A DNA stretch of 36,336 nucleotides from Bacillota bacterium (GTDB taxonomy: Bacteria; Bacillota; TC1; UBA5767). Shown piece by piece: positions 7,275 through 14,689 of the stretch. The stretch spans positions 1 through 36,336 of the forward strand of contig SKMO01000080.1 of assembly GCA_007121025.1 (NCBI GenBank), written 5' to 3'. The notes beneath the pieces are model-generated. The model did not search any database. It saw nothing but the letters and a program-made list of their open reading frames with translations, and had not been told where the DNA came from. A program made the position numbers and the translations under genes. Numbering within the stretch: position 1 is the stretch's first letter; every line of letters begins with the position of its first letter.

Positions 7275-7996
7275 ATGCTCATCCCCCATACAATGGCCAG
7301 GCCGATCAGGACCAGCGACACAAGCAGTCCGGCAACGCCCACCGGCGTGCTGACCAGTCCCTGAAGGTAATCCGGATTCAGGGACCGCATCATGGCGAGC
7401 AAAACCACCGGAAGCACCGTGATGATCTGCAGCTCCATTTTTTGTTTGGCCAAAATCACCTCCCTGTCTTTTTCCAGTTTCATCTTCTCGCGAATCAGAT
7501 CACTGCAATGGGCGGTTAACTTGCAAAAATCACCCCCCTTCCGTGAAATCAGCAACAGCATCTCGCCAAACACTTGAATCTCCTCCCGGTCCGAATGGCA
7601 GGCATATTCACAAAACACTTCATGGACATCCCGGTCCATTGAGGACTGCGCCAGAATGCCTGAGAGATCCCTGAGGAACGCTCCCTGCTCCGGGTAAACG
7701 GTTTTAAGCTCGTCCAGGCTGTAGCGAAAGGCCATGAGTCCTGTTTTTCCCGCAGACGCGGCCATTGAATAGGACAGGAGAAAATCCTGGAACTGGTCCA
7801 TATAGCGCTTCTTGCGCATGGAGCCGATGGCTTCCCTTGTCTTCTGAAGCACCAGAATGCCCCAGGGTGAAAGAAGCAGGGCCAACACAACCATGTCGAA
7901 CAGGAACAGAAACAGCAGGAACGCACCCAACACGGCCATCAGCTCCCCACGATAACGGCAACCCCCCCGGACCGCATGGCCAAGCCGCGTCAACAT
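7253..7996 (-). CDS. TadB-like inner-membrane platform protein of the variant locus
   Basis: A 247-residue F-domain protein. An N-terminal hydrophobic region (about 20-50) precedes the cytoplasmic helical domain, which contains DFLLSYSMAASAGKTG and LLISRKGGDF, typical of TadB/T2SF proteins. Two more membrane helices lie near the C-terminus (VLPVVLLAMM and VSLVLIGLAIVWG). The ATG overlaps the end of the ATPase gene by 7 bases (ATGTTGA), and the 3' end overlaps the TadC-like gene, so all are tightly coupled. Together with the TadC-like protein it should anchor the assembly ATPase. Confidence 0.77.
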   Translation of the reverse strand: MLTRLGHAVRGGCRYRGELMAVLGAFLLFLFLFDMVVLALLLSPWGILVLQKTREAIGSMRKKRYMDQFQDFLLSYSMAASAGKTGLMAFRYSLDELKTVYPEQGAFLRDLSGILAQSSMDRDVHEVFCEYACHSDREEIQVFGEMLLLISRKGGDFCKLTAHCSDLIREKMKLEKDREVILAKQKMELQIITVLPVVLLAMMRSLNPDYLQGLVSTPVGVAGLLVSLVLIGLAIVWGMSICSTENL

Positions 7997-9174
7997 ACCA
8001 TCGCACTTCCGGCCACTTGCAATTTGTCCCGGTTCACCAGCTGACTTTGGCGCATCATCCGCCGCTCATTGTGGTCATACACAAACAGCGGGTTCAGCAC
8101 GTATTCTTCCCTGTCCACACCCACCACTTCGCAGATCTCCATGACTCTGCGGGTACCATCGGTGTGACGCTTCAATTGGACAATGATCTCAATGGCTGAC
8201 CCGATCTGCTGCCGGACGCTGCAGATCGGAATATCTGCCGCCTCCAATGCCATCACTTCCAGCCGTTTCAGAATGTCTCCACAACTGTTGGCGTGACCGG
8301 TGGACAGTGAGCCTTCATGTCCCGTGTTCATGGCCTGCAACATATCCAGTGCCTCCTTCCCCCGGACCTCACCCACAATGATCCGGTCTGGCCGAAGCCG
8401 CAGGGCGGTCTTGATCAGGTCCCGGATGGCCACCTGCTGGCCCCCGCCGTTGTGGTTTCTCGATTCAAGAGAGATGAGGTTTTCTTTTCCGTGAATCTGG
8501 AGTTCCGCAGAGTCTTCAATGGTCACGATTCGTTCCTGGGGTGGAATGTCATTGGAAAGAATGTTCAGGAAGGTGGTTTTGCCTGAACTGGTTCCCCCGC
8601 TGATAAACACGTTATAGCGGCAACGAACCAGTTCGGCCAGGAACCCGGCGGCCTCCCGGGTGACGCTTTCACGCTCAATCAGATCTTCGATCGTCAGCGG
8701 CGTTTTGGGGAATTTCCGGATGGTCATCACCGGTCCCTGCAGGGCAATGGGCGGAAGAACCACATTCACCCGCGATCCGTCTTCCAGGCGCGCGTCAACG
8801 ATCGGTGAGGTCTCATTAACCGCCCTGTTCACCTTGCTGACCACATTGTGAATCAGGTTTTCCAGTGTTTCAGGACTCTCAAACACCTGTGGCGCCCGCT
8901 CCATCTGACCGCCCTTCTCGATGAAGATGCACTCCGGTCCGTTAATCATGATTTCTGAAATGGTGTCATCTTCCAGGTAGGGCTGCAGAATGTCCATTCT
9001 GCGCATCGAGTTGTAGATCGACAAAATCAACTCTTCTTTTTCCGCAATGCTTAAATAATGCTGCTTGCCATAATCCAGAACTTCCTGGGTGATCAGCGCC
9101 TGAAGCTGATCATCTTCGACTTCGCGGAATCCTGCGATTTTGCGGTCAATGGTTCCGCGGATTTCCTTTCGCAT
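7990..9174 (-). CDS. CpaF/TadA-type pilus assembly ATPase of the variant locus
   Basis: Secretion ATPase of the type II/IV family that would power pilin assembly at the membrane. About 394 residues. It shows the N-terminal TadA motif [14 protein letters not shown], then [20 protein letters not shown], Walker [11 protein letters not shown] (about 192-201), an Asp/Glu-rich TIEDSAEL box, and the family block [15 protein letters not shown] followed by [15 protein letters not shown]. All key residues look intact. The ATG at 9172-9174 is chosen; TTG codons at 9198 and 9192 lie at plausible distances from AAAGG and are alternatives. It follows the CpaE-like gene and overlaps the TadB-like gene. It is a paralogue of the ATPase at 30755-32110. 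Confidence 0.9.
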   Translation of the reverse strand: MRKEIRGTIDRKIAGFREVEDDQLQALITQEVLDYGKQHYLSIAEKEELILSIYNSMRRMDILQPYLEDDTISEIMINGPECIFIEKGGQMERAPQVFESPETLENLIHNVVSKVNRAVNETSPIVDARLEDGSRVNVVLPPIALQGPVMTIRKFPKTPLTIEDLIERESVTREAAGFLAELVRCRYNVFISGGTSSGKTTFLNILSNDIPPQERIVTIEDSAELQIHGKENLISLESRNHNGGGQQVAIRDLIKTALRLRPDRIIVGEVRGKEALDMLQAMNTGHEGSLSTGHANSCGDILKRLEVMALEAADIPICSVRQQIGSAIEIIVQLKRHTDGTRRVMEICEVVGVDREEYVLNPLFVYDHNERRMMRQSQLVNRDKLQVAGSAMVC

Positions 9175-9184
9175 ATCCAGCTGC

Positions 9185-10282
9185 CTATTCAAACACAATC
9201 ATCCTTTCTAACAGATATTGATAAATGGGCCAGATCCCCCGGGATACCTTCCCCCCGGGGTCAAAGACGCGCTCTCCGTCCTGCACGAGATAGAGTTTCG
9301 TCCCCTCATCCCAGCCGGTCTGCAGCGTTGCCCAGCCATGGCCGGCTGGTCCGTCCGGGATCGGCTTGCCATGGGCACAAGGGGTTCCCTGCCACTGCCT
9401 GACAGTGACCGCCAGCAGCTTATCCCTGAGATCTTCACTTTGGGGGCCGGAAGCCGCCTGTCTGAGGAAGCGTTCTTGACACAATTGTTCATAGGGGTGT
9501 TCGCCATCCACGAGAATCACCATATCGGAATGACATAGAAATTCCCATCCGACGGGGTCGACAGGGCTGGCCGTTTCCACAACGAGCACATCAAAAAGCC
9601 CACAGGCCCGCATGTGCGCCAGTGCTGTTTCCCATTGCGTCCAACTGATCTGGGATTTTTCAAGAAAATGATCCGGTGAGCTGAGAAACCGGAAACGATG
9701 ACGGGGGTCATACGTGAATAGTTTCTGAATGGTGGTTTGTTTCTCCGGGGTGTTTTGATGGAGAAACAGTTTGGTAAAGCCGTTGTCCAGACCGCTGTCC
9801 AACAGCATGTCGTTCAGGTCCAGTGGATCTGCGTTGAGATAGAGCGCGCTCCGGTTCTGATCACCGATCTGAGCGCTCAGGCCCACTGCCACAGCATGTT
9901 TTGTCCAGCCTCCGGCTGCTGAGCAGACACTCACCAGCAAGCCTTTTCGGGTAGACAGTCCTCCCTGTGCTGATGTCAGACAGCGGAGCAGCTGGCTGTG
10001 GATCTCTTCAAAACACTGGTACCGATAGATGGTGCAGGGATCATCGCGGGGCGTCTCGGTCAGCAGGATCACCGGAGTCCCCGGAACCTCCGGCTGATGA
10101 GCCTCATCGCACAGAATCAGATCAGGCGGCGGCCGCTCACCTCCGGTATCCTCTGCCATTGTGATCGTTCCTAGCAACCCTCCTTTTTCTCTGATCCGCT
10201 TCAGAAAGCGGTCTCCATACACATTGTCTACACAAAGTTCGATCCGAAAGACGACCACCCCTTTCCGTTTGATTGTTCCCAC
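9185..10282 (-). CDS. CpaE/TadZ-like protein with degenerate P-loop
   Basis: A 365-residue soluble protein, first gene of the variant Tad locus. The N-terminal 105 residues look like a degenerate receiver-type domain (PPPDLILCDEAH, then TPVILLTE). The segment IYRYQCFEEIHSQLL leads into a MinD/ParA-like domain. Where Walker A KGGVGKTT is expected the sequence reads SAAGGWTKHAVAVG, so classic ATP binding is probably lost. The Walker B position is FDVLVVETA. TadZ/CpaE proteins place the Tad machine in the cell, usually at a pole. The GTG at 10280-10282 is the longest start; its SD (GGGGG, 12 bases away) is weak, and the start is uncertain by several codons. Function is inferred mainly from context and weak similarity. 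Confidence 0.68.
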   Translation of the reverse strand: MGTIKRKGVVVFRIELCVDNVYGDRFLKRIREKGGLLGTITMAEDTGGERPPPDLILCDEAHQPEVPGTPVILLTETPRDDPCTIYRYQCFEEIHSQLLRCLTSAQGGLSTRKGLLVSVCSAAGGWTKHAVAVGLSAQIGDQNRSALYLNADPLDLNDMLLDSGLDNGFTKLFLHQNTPEKQTTIQKLFTYDPRHRFRFLSSPDHFLEKSQISWTQWETALAHMRACGLFDVLVVETASPVDPVGWEFLCHSDMVILVDGEHPYEQLCQERFLRQAASGPQSEDLRDKLLAVTVRQWQGTPCAHGKPIPDGPAGHGWATLQTGWDEGTKLYLVQDGERVFDPGGKVSRGIWPIYQYLLERMIVFE

Positions 10283-10321
10283 GGTTTATTTCGACCCCCG
10301 CCAGCAAAAATCCTTCCAAAT

Positions 10322-10353
10322 GAAACATTTAAGTTTCGTTAAATGACAGTTAA
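10322..10353. promoter_or_regulatory. Repeat-rich control region between two divergent CpaE-like genes
   Basis: The 139-base divergent gap holds an inverted repeat GAAAC-N6-GTTTC (10322-10337). On the minus strand it also holds direct repeats TTAACT-N5-TTAACG (10337-10353), continued by a weaker TTAAAT. The 11-base period and TTAAC core resemble the PhoP box of Bacillus. No convincing -10/-35 pair could be fixed. It may control the variant Tad locus, the divergent gene or both. Confidence 0.4.
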
Positions 10354-10421
10354 ACCCTGCGCCACTCCTCTCTTCCACGCTATCATCGGTTCAGAACCCT
10401 AACGATCATAAGGAGGAACCC

Positions 10422-11459
10422 ATGAAACTGATCACCGTTTTTGGCCCCCGCCTGGATCCTGTCAGGCAGGATCTGGCGTTGCACCAGGGACTGACCTGTA
10501 TGGATAACCTGGGCCACATCAGACATCATTCCGGGAAAGAACACCTGTTTCACCGGATCGGGCGAGACGCTCCGGATGTGTTGCTGATCGATCTGGATGT
10601 TTTTGGCCGCCAACCCCCCCTGCCCCTCCTGCGGGACTGCCGCCAAACATTCCCGGAACTGAGAGTCGTGGTCTTACAGCCCGGAACTCTCAGCACTCAA
10701 AAGCAATCCACGCTCTATGCCATGCAGATCATGGACATTCTCATTTATACGCCAACCCCCCGTGGCATTGGCAAGCTTACCCGCGAACTGCTCTATCGTC
10801 TGTTTCACCCGCGAACCCTCACAGACATCCTTCCCGAATTGTCGGAGCCGGTTTCCGAACCGGCTCCGGCCGCCACAAGACGCCGGATGATCGCTGTGGG
10901 TTCTTGCTGTCCCGGTGTGGGCTGCACACATTTGGCCCTGCATTTGGCCTGCTTCCTTGACCCTGATCATTCTGTGCTGCTTGCGGAACTGGGTTCAAAC
11001 CCGGTCTTGGAGCAGTACCTTCTTCACCCTTCAGACCGTATGGGATGCACCGGGCTTTACGAACATCCCGCTTTCAGGCAGACGCAGTTCCTCCCGGCCA
11101 TGCACCCCTCCTGTTGGGAGAACCACCATTCCGGTTTTTCCGTCACGCTGCTGGATCTTGGGGTCATCGACACAACAGAAAAAGAGCAGCTCTTTTCCCG
11201 CAGCGACTTAGCTTTCCTGGTCACCACCGGGTCTGCCTGGCACATGCACACCGTTCTGCGCCAAAAAGAGCTGCCTCCGTCGTGCTGTCTGTGGATCAAT
11301 TTTTGTCCTGAACGTGCTTTTACCGATTACGTTCACATTCTCGGGTCCACGTTTCAGGGATACTATGCTGGCCGTTATTCACCCGATCCCCTGGCACCGG
11401 ATCCGGAACAGCAAAAACTGTTCCGAACGTTGGTGAAACAGCAGAAACTGGGGTTGTGA
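10422..11459 (+). CDS. Second CpaE-like protein with deviant P-loop, divergent to the Tad-like locus
   Basis: A 345-residue soluble protein with two parts. Residues 1-125 look like an atypical receiver domain (APDVLLIDLDVFG with Asp near 57, then LRVVVLQPG). Residues 155-345 look like a MinD/ParA-type fold whose P-loop reads GSCCPGVGCTHLALHLA (160-176) in place of KGGVGKTT; the GVGxTHLALHLA pattern is a variant seen in CpaE-like proteins of Gram-positives. The Walker-B-like site is VTLLDLG. The ATG has AGGAGG at good spacing. It is transcribed away from the variant Tad locus and shares its control region, so a regulatory or positioning role for that machine is a reasonable inference. No close relative is recognised. 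Confidence 0.6.
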   Translation: MKLITVFGPRLDPVRQDLALHQGLTCMDNLGHIRHHSGKEHLFHRIGRDAPDVLLIDLDVFGRQPPLPLLRDCRQTFPELRVVVLQPGTLSTQKQSTLYAMQIMDILIYTPTPRGIGKLTRELLYRLFHPRTLTDILPELSEPVSEPAPAATRRRMIAVGSCCPGVGCTHLALHLACFLDPDHSVLLAELGSNPVLEQYLLHPSDRMGCTGLYEHPAFRQTQFLPAMHPSCWENHHSGFSVTLLDLGVIDTTEKEQLFSRSDLAFLVTTGSAWHMHTVLRQKELPPSCCLWINFCPERAFTDYVHILGSTFQGYYAGRYSPDPLAPDPEQQKLFRTLVKQQKLGL

Positions 11460-11462
11460 GTT

Positions 11463-11496
11463 CTGTCATCATTCTGTCACAGTTCCCTGCTACGCT
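11463..11496 (+). promoter_or_regulatory. Pho box with -10 element before the deacetylase gene
   Basis: Two direct repeats CTGTCAT (11463-11469) and CTGTCAC (11474-11480) lie 11 bases apart, with CATT between. This nearly equals the enteric Pho box consensus. Ten bases further lies TACGCT (11491-11496), a possible -10 at the same spacing as in E. coli phoA. It ends 28 bases before the deacetylase ATG. Bacillota PhoP boxes also have an 11-base period but usually a TTAACA core, so the regulator is inferred. Confidence 0.6.
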
Positions 11497-11524
11497 GAAC
11501 AGAGCAACGAAAAAAGGAGATAAT

Positions 11525-12355
11525 ATGATGATGTTGAAACGACTGACAGTAATCACCTGCCTGTTTCTGGCCGCGGCTTTCACTGTCGCGGAACTGACCA
11601 CCGCCAATGATGCTTCTCAACCCACCCCTGACCAGAAGCCTCCTACACCGCAACAGTCTTTTTCGATGGATGCCCGGGACGTTCCAGTATTGATGTACCA
11701 TCATTTGGATGAACATCCCAACACCAGTGGTGCCATCACACCAGAACAGTTTGAAGCGCAATTGCAGTGGCTGGACCAGATGGGTTATCGGAGCATCAAT
11801 CCGGATCAGCTGGTGGACTCCATTGAAAGCGGAGATACGTTTTCCCGCCCGAAAGTGCTGATGACCTTCGACGATGGCTACAGAAGCACATTGACACACG
11901 CACTCCCGTTGTTGGAGACCTACGGTTTTGAGGCCACCCTGTTCATCTACACTGAACGGATCCAGGACACCCCGGGACATCTCAGCGCAGACGAGCTTCT
12001 GGTTATGCAGTCCCGCGGAATCACCATTGCTTCCCATGCGGTGAGCCATGCCGATCTGCCTGCACTGCTTACCAAAGAAGGGTTGCCCGCTGTCCAGCAT
12101 GAGCTGAACCATTCCCGGGAGATCCTGGAAAGCCTGATGAAAACCGAGGTGACACACCTGGCCTTTCCCTACGGCGCGTATTGCCCGGACGTCATCAACG
12201 CCGCCCGGGACGCCGGTTTCAATGGTCTCTTTGCCATTACCCGAAACCGTGATTGTCAGGATGACACCATCGTCCAAAGGATTCCCGTTCTTCGGGAAAC
12301 AACGCTGGACGAATTCAGGACTCTGTTAAGCCCTTCGGGCAAGACAGGGTCCTGA
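11525..12355 (+). CDS. Extracytoplasmic polysaccharide deacetylase
   Basis: NodB-fold hydrolase that removes N-acetyl (or similar) groups from cell-wall or surface polysaccharide. The 276 residues start with a basic hydrophobic signal peptide or anchor (MLKRLTVITCLFLAAAF), then a Pro/Thr-rich linker. The catalytic domain begins VPVLMYHHLDE, has motif 1 TFDDGY (Asp116, Asp117), motif 2 SHAVSHADL (His171, His175, the metal ligands), and motif 3 AFPYGAY. The pattern is closest to the YMHHL-type group that includes IcaB/PgaB-like enzymes, but the substrate is unknown. The ATG at 11525 follows AAAGGAG at 5 bases; the open frame upstream is not used. It lies behind a Pho box and before a phosphate transporter gene, suggesting surface change under phosphate limitation (inference). 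Confidence 0.87.
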   Translation: MMMLKRLTVITCLFLAAAFTVAELTTANDASQPTPDQKPPTPQQSFSMDARDVPVLMYHHLDEHPNTSGAITPEQFEAQLQWLDQMGYRSINPDQLVDSIESGDTFSRPKVLMTFDDGYRSTLTHALPLLETYGFEATLFIYTERIQDTPGHLSADELLVMQSRGITIASHAVSHADLPALLTKEGLPAVQHELNHSREILESLMKTEVTHLAFPYGAYCPDVINAARDAGFNGLFAITRNRDCQDDTIVQRIPVLRETTLDEFRTLLSPSGKTGS

Positions 12356-12357
12356 AT

Positions 12358-12383
12358 CTTTGGGCTGAACTTTTGGGCTGAAC
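12358..12383 (+). repeat. 13-base tandem duplication
   Basis: Two adjacent copies of a 13-base unit ending in TTTGGGCTGAAC (12358-12370 and 12371-12383, one mismatch) lie just after the deacetylase stop. Probably a slippage duplication without function. Confidence 0.7.
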
Positions 12384-12432
12384 TTTTTTCCTGCACTTTG
12401 GGACTGGCTCTTACCCAATGCCCAATCTGTGA

Positions 12433-12438
12433 TATAAT
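12433..12438 (+). promoter_or_regulatory. Extended -10 promoter of the Na/Pi cotransporter gene
   Basis: A perfect TATAAT preceded by TGA forms an extended -10 (TGATATAAT). A weak -35 TTACCC lies 16 bases upstream. It is 40 bases before the ATG, so the cotransporter gene can be expressed apart from the deacetylase. Confidence 0.65.
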
Positions 12439-12478
12439 TTGACTGATTGGACATCAATTAGACGAAGGATGGAAACCT

Positions 12479-14092
12479 ATGGACATCATAATCGGTCTGG
12501 CCGGAGGGCTGGCCCTATTCATATTTGGAATGCAGATGATGAGCACCGGCCTGAAAAATGCGGCCGGTGAAAAAATGCAAAGCCTGCTGGAAAAGCTGAC
12601 CTCAAAAACCGTGTTTGGCGTACTGGTCGGTACCGTCGTGACCGCCCTGATCCAGTCCAGCAGTGCGACCACTGTGATGGTGGTGGGCTTTGTCAACGCG
12701 GGCATCATGAACATCAAGCAGGCCGTGGCCGTTATCATGGGGGCCAATATCGGAACCACCGTGACCTCACAGCTGATTTCCTTTAAAATCAGCCAGTTTG
12801 TGTTCCCTCTGATCATCATCGGTTTTGTCCTCCACTTTTTCGGGAAACGGGCTCTGATGAAATACATCGGATCGGTGATTCTGGGTTTTGGTATCCTGCT
12901 TCACGGCATGGGCATCATGGGGGTATCCCTGAGTCCCCTCCGCGAAAGTCCTGCCTTTAACTCCCTGATGGTCAGTTTTTCCCAGCAACCCTGGCTGGGG
13001 CTTTTGTTTGGCATTCTGATCACCATCTTGCTGCAGAGCTCCACCGCTTCCACCGGGATCCTGATCGCCCTTGCGGGCAGCGGACTGATCCCCCTTGAAA
13101 GCGGGATGCCCATCATTTTCGGAACCAACGTCGGAACCTGTGTTACAGCCGTCCTTTCCTCCATTGGAACCAACCGGAATGCCAAACGGGCTGCACTGGG
13201 CCACGTTATCTTCAACCTGATGGGCTCAGTCCTGTTCATGTTTTTCATCGGACCGTACACATCACTCATATACCTGATCTCCGGACCGGCAGCCACGGTC
13301 CCGCGGCTGATCGCAAATGCCCATACCGGATTCAACGTGTTCAATGCACTTTTGTTTGTTCCCCTGATCAACGTGATTGTTCGCATGATCTACCGAATCA
13401 TTCCCGAGCTCGAAGAAGAAAAGGAGTTAAGCAAAACACCACTGTATCTGGACGACCGGATGCTGGGAACCCCGGAGATCGCCTCTTCGCTGGCCCGGAA
13501 AGAACTGGTGTCCATTGGTAACCTGGCCCGGAAGAACTACCGCAACGCAATGAACGGACTGATCAACCAAAACCCCAAAAAATTGCGCAAGGTGTTTGAG
13601 GTGGAACCCATTATTGATAAACTGGAAAAACAGACCACCATTTATCTGACCAAAATTTCTCAGCAGAACATGCGCAGTCACCTGTCCCGGCAGAACACCG
13701 GTCTGCTTCACATTGCCTATGACCTGGAGCGGATCGGAGATCATGCAGAAAACATTGCGCAAATCGCCCAGGAATACATCGCCGGCCCGGTTAAATTCAG
13801 TCCGGCCGCACAGGAAGAACTCCAGGAACTGCACCAGATGATCATGGTCACATTGGAAAAAGCCCTTCTGACCCTGCAAACCAGCGATCTGGTTGCCGCC
13901 CAGGACGTCCGGGATCTGGAAAAACAGATCAACGCCATGGAGCGAACCCTCCGAAACCAGCATACCTCACGGCTGAAAGACGGCCTTTGCGTGCCGGCTG
14001 CCGGCGTGATGTTCCTGGATATCCTGAGCAACATGGAGCGGGTTGGCGATCACTGTGACAACATTGCCGAGGCCATTCAGGAAGCAGGATAA
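12479..14092 (+). CDS. Na/phosphate cotransporter with PhoU-like C-terminal domain
   Basis: Sodium-driven phosphate carrier of the NptA/PNaS family (Pfam Na_Pi_cotrans) in the cytoplasmic membrane. The 537 residues split into a membrane part (1-310, about 8-9 helices) with the two inverted repeats marked by QSSSATT (58-64) and QSSTASTG (about 187-194), and GTNVGTCVTA. The cytoplasmic part, from about 340, is PhoU-like, with LERIGDHAENIA and ERVGDHCDNIAEAI, the two metal-binding E-R-x-G-D-H motifs. The PhoU part may sense phosphate state. The ATG follows AAGGATGG. A bidirectional terminator closes the gene. Import or export of phosphate cannot be told from sequence. Confidence 0.93.
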   Translation: MDIIIGLAGGLALFIFGMQMMSTGLKNAAGEKMQSLLEKLTSKTVFGVLVGTVVTALIQSSSATTVMVVGFVNAGIMNIKQAVAVIMGANIGTTVTSQLISFKISQFVFPLIIIGFVLHFFGKRALMKYIGSVILGFGILLHGMGIMGVSLSPLRESPAFNSLMVSFSQQPWLGLLFGILITILLQSSTASTGILIALAGSGLIPLESGMPIIFGTNVGTCVTAVLSSIGTNRNAKRAALGHVIFNLMGSVLFMFFIGPYTSLIYLISGPAATVPRLIANAHTGFNVFNALLFVPLINVIVRMIYRIIPELEEEKELSKTPLYLDDRMLGTPEIASSLARKELVSIGNLARKNYRNAMNGLINQNPKKLRKVFEVEPIIDKLEKQTTIYLTKISQQNMRSHLSRQNTGLLHIAYDLERIGDHAENIAQIAQEYIAGPVKFSPAAQEELQELHQMIMVTLEKALLTLQTSDLVAAQDVRDLEKQINAMERTLRNQHTSRLKDGLCVPAAGVMFLDILSNMERVGDHCDNIAEAIQEAG

Positions 14093-14101
14093 GTGCCAAA
14101 A

Positions 14102-14144
14102 CAGGCAAACAAAAACCGCCGGCGGCGGTTTTTTTGTTTGCCTG
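14102..14144. terminator. Bidirectional terminator between convergent genes
   Basis: CAGGCAAAC-AAAAACCGCC and GGCGG-TTTTTTT-GTTTGCCTG form a long near-perfect hairpin with A-rich left and T-rich right arms around GGC. It can stop the cotransporter transcript (+) and the Nudix transcript (-). Confidence 0.88.
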
Positions 14145-14176
14145 TTTTCCCGTTGCCCTGTATCTCAGAACACGGT

Positions 14177-14689
14177 TTAACGGGATGCCAATCCCGTGTG
14201 ACGATAGTAGGCAAGAAGTGTCTTCTCGTCAATCACGGTTCCCCTGGCAATCAGGTTCTCCACTTCCGTCAGGGTGAACCAGCGGGCCTCCAGAACATCC
14301 TCATCCTGGAGCGGGGGAAGTTCGGGTGATTCCTCCAGCCGGACCCGGTAAATGGTCAAACGGGAGTCGTTGTAGCCAATCTGCGGAACGTAGGACACCA
14401 TCTCTTCCATCTGATCTTCAGAAATGTTCAGCCCCGCTTCTTCGATCAGCTCTTCCCGAAGAACACTCTTTGGGCCATAGCCCGGCTTATCCAAAACACC
14501 GGCAGGGATTTCCCAGGTTTCCTGAAGAACAGCAGGCCGAAACTGGCGGACCAGAAGGATGTCCCCCCGACCATTGGTGACCCAGGCGGCAACCGCACTG
14601 GGCGACAGCAGAATGTCATATGTCCGGCCGTCTACCCTCCGGCGAACCACCTTTAACCACCCATCGTAGACCAGTGGCTCTTTTGTCAT
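14177..14689 (-). CDS. Nudix hydrolase, ADP-ribose/nucleotide-sugar pyrophosphatase type
   Basis: A 170-residue soluble enzyme that should cleave a nucleoside diphosphate linked to a sugar, such as ADP-ribose or UDP-glucose. The Nudix box (64-87) reads GVLDKPGYGPKSVLREELIE then EAGL. It departs from the classic GX5EX7REUXEEXGU: the first Glu is Gly, and the spacing is one residue longer, as I recall for the NUDT14/UDP-sugar branch. The metal-binding pair Glu83-Glu84 is kept. The N-terminal SPSAVAAWVTN and LLVRQFRPAV fit ADP-ribose pyrophosphatases. Its ATG overlaps the stop of the mutase-like gene (ATGA), so the two are coupled. Exact substrate unknown. Confidence 0.85.
   Translation of the reverse strand: MTKEPLVYDGWLKVVRRRVDGRTYDILLSPSAVAAWVTNGRGDILLVRQFRPAVLQETWEIPAGVLDKPGYGPKSVLREELIEEAGLNISEDQMEEMVSYVPQIGYNDSRLTIYRVRLEESPELPPLQDEDVLEARWFTLTEVENLIARGTVIDEKTLLAYYRHTGLASR

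Noticed and set aside
11477-12277. Minus-strand frame of 266 codons
   Set aside because: Antisense to the deacetylase, which has intact NodB motifs and a good SD.
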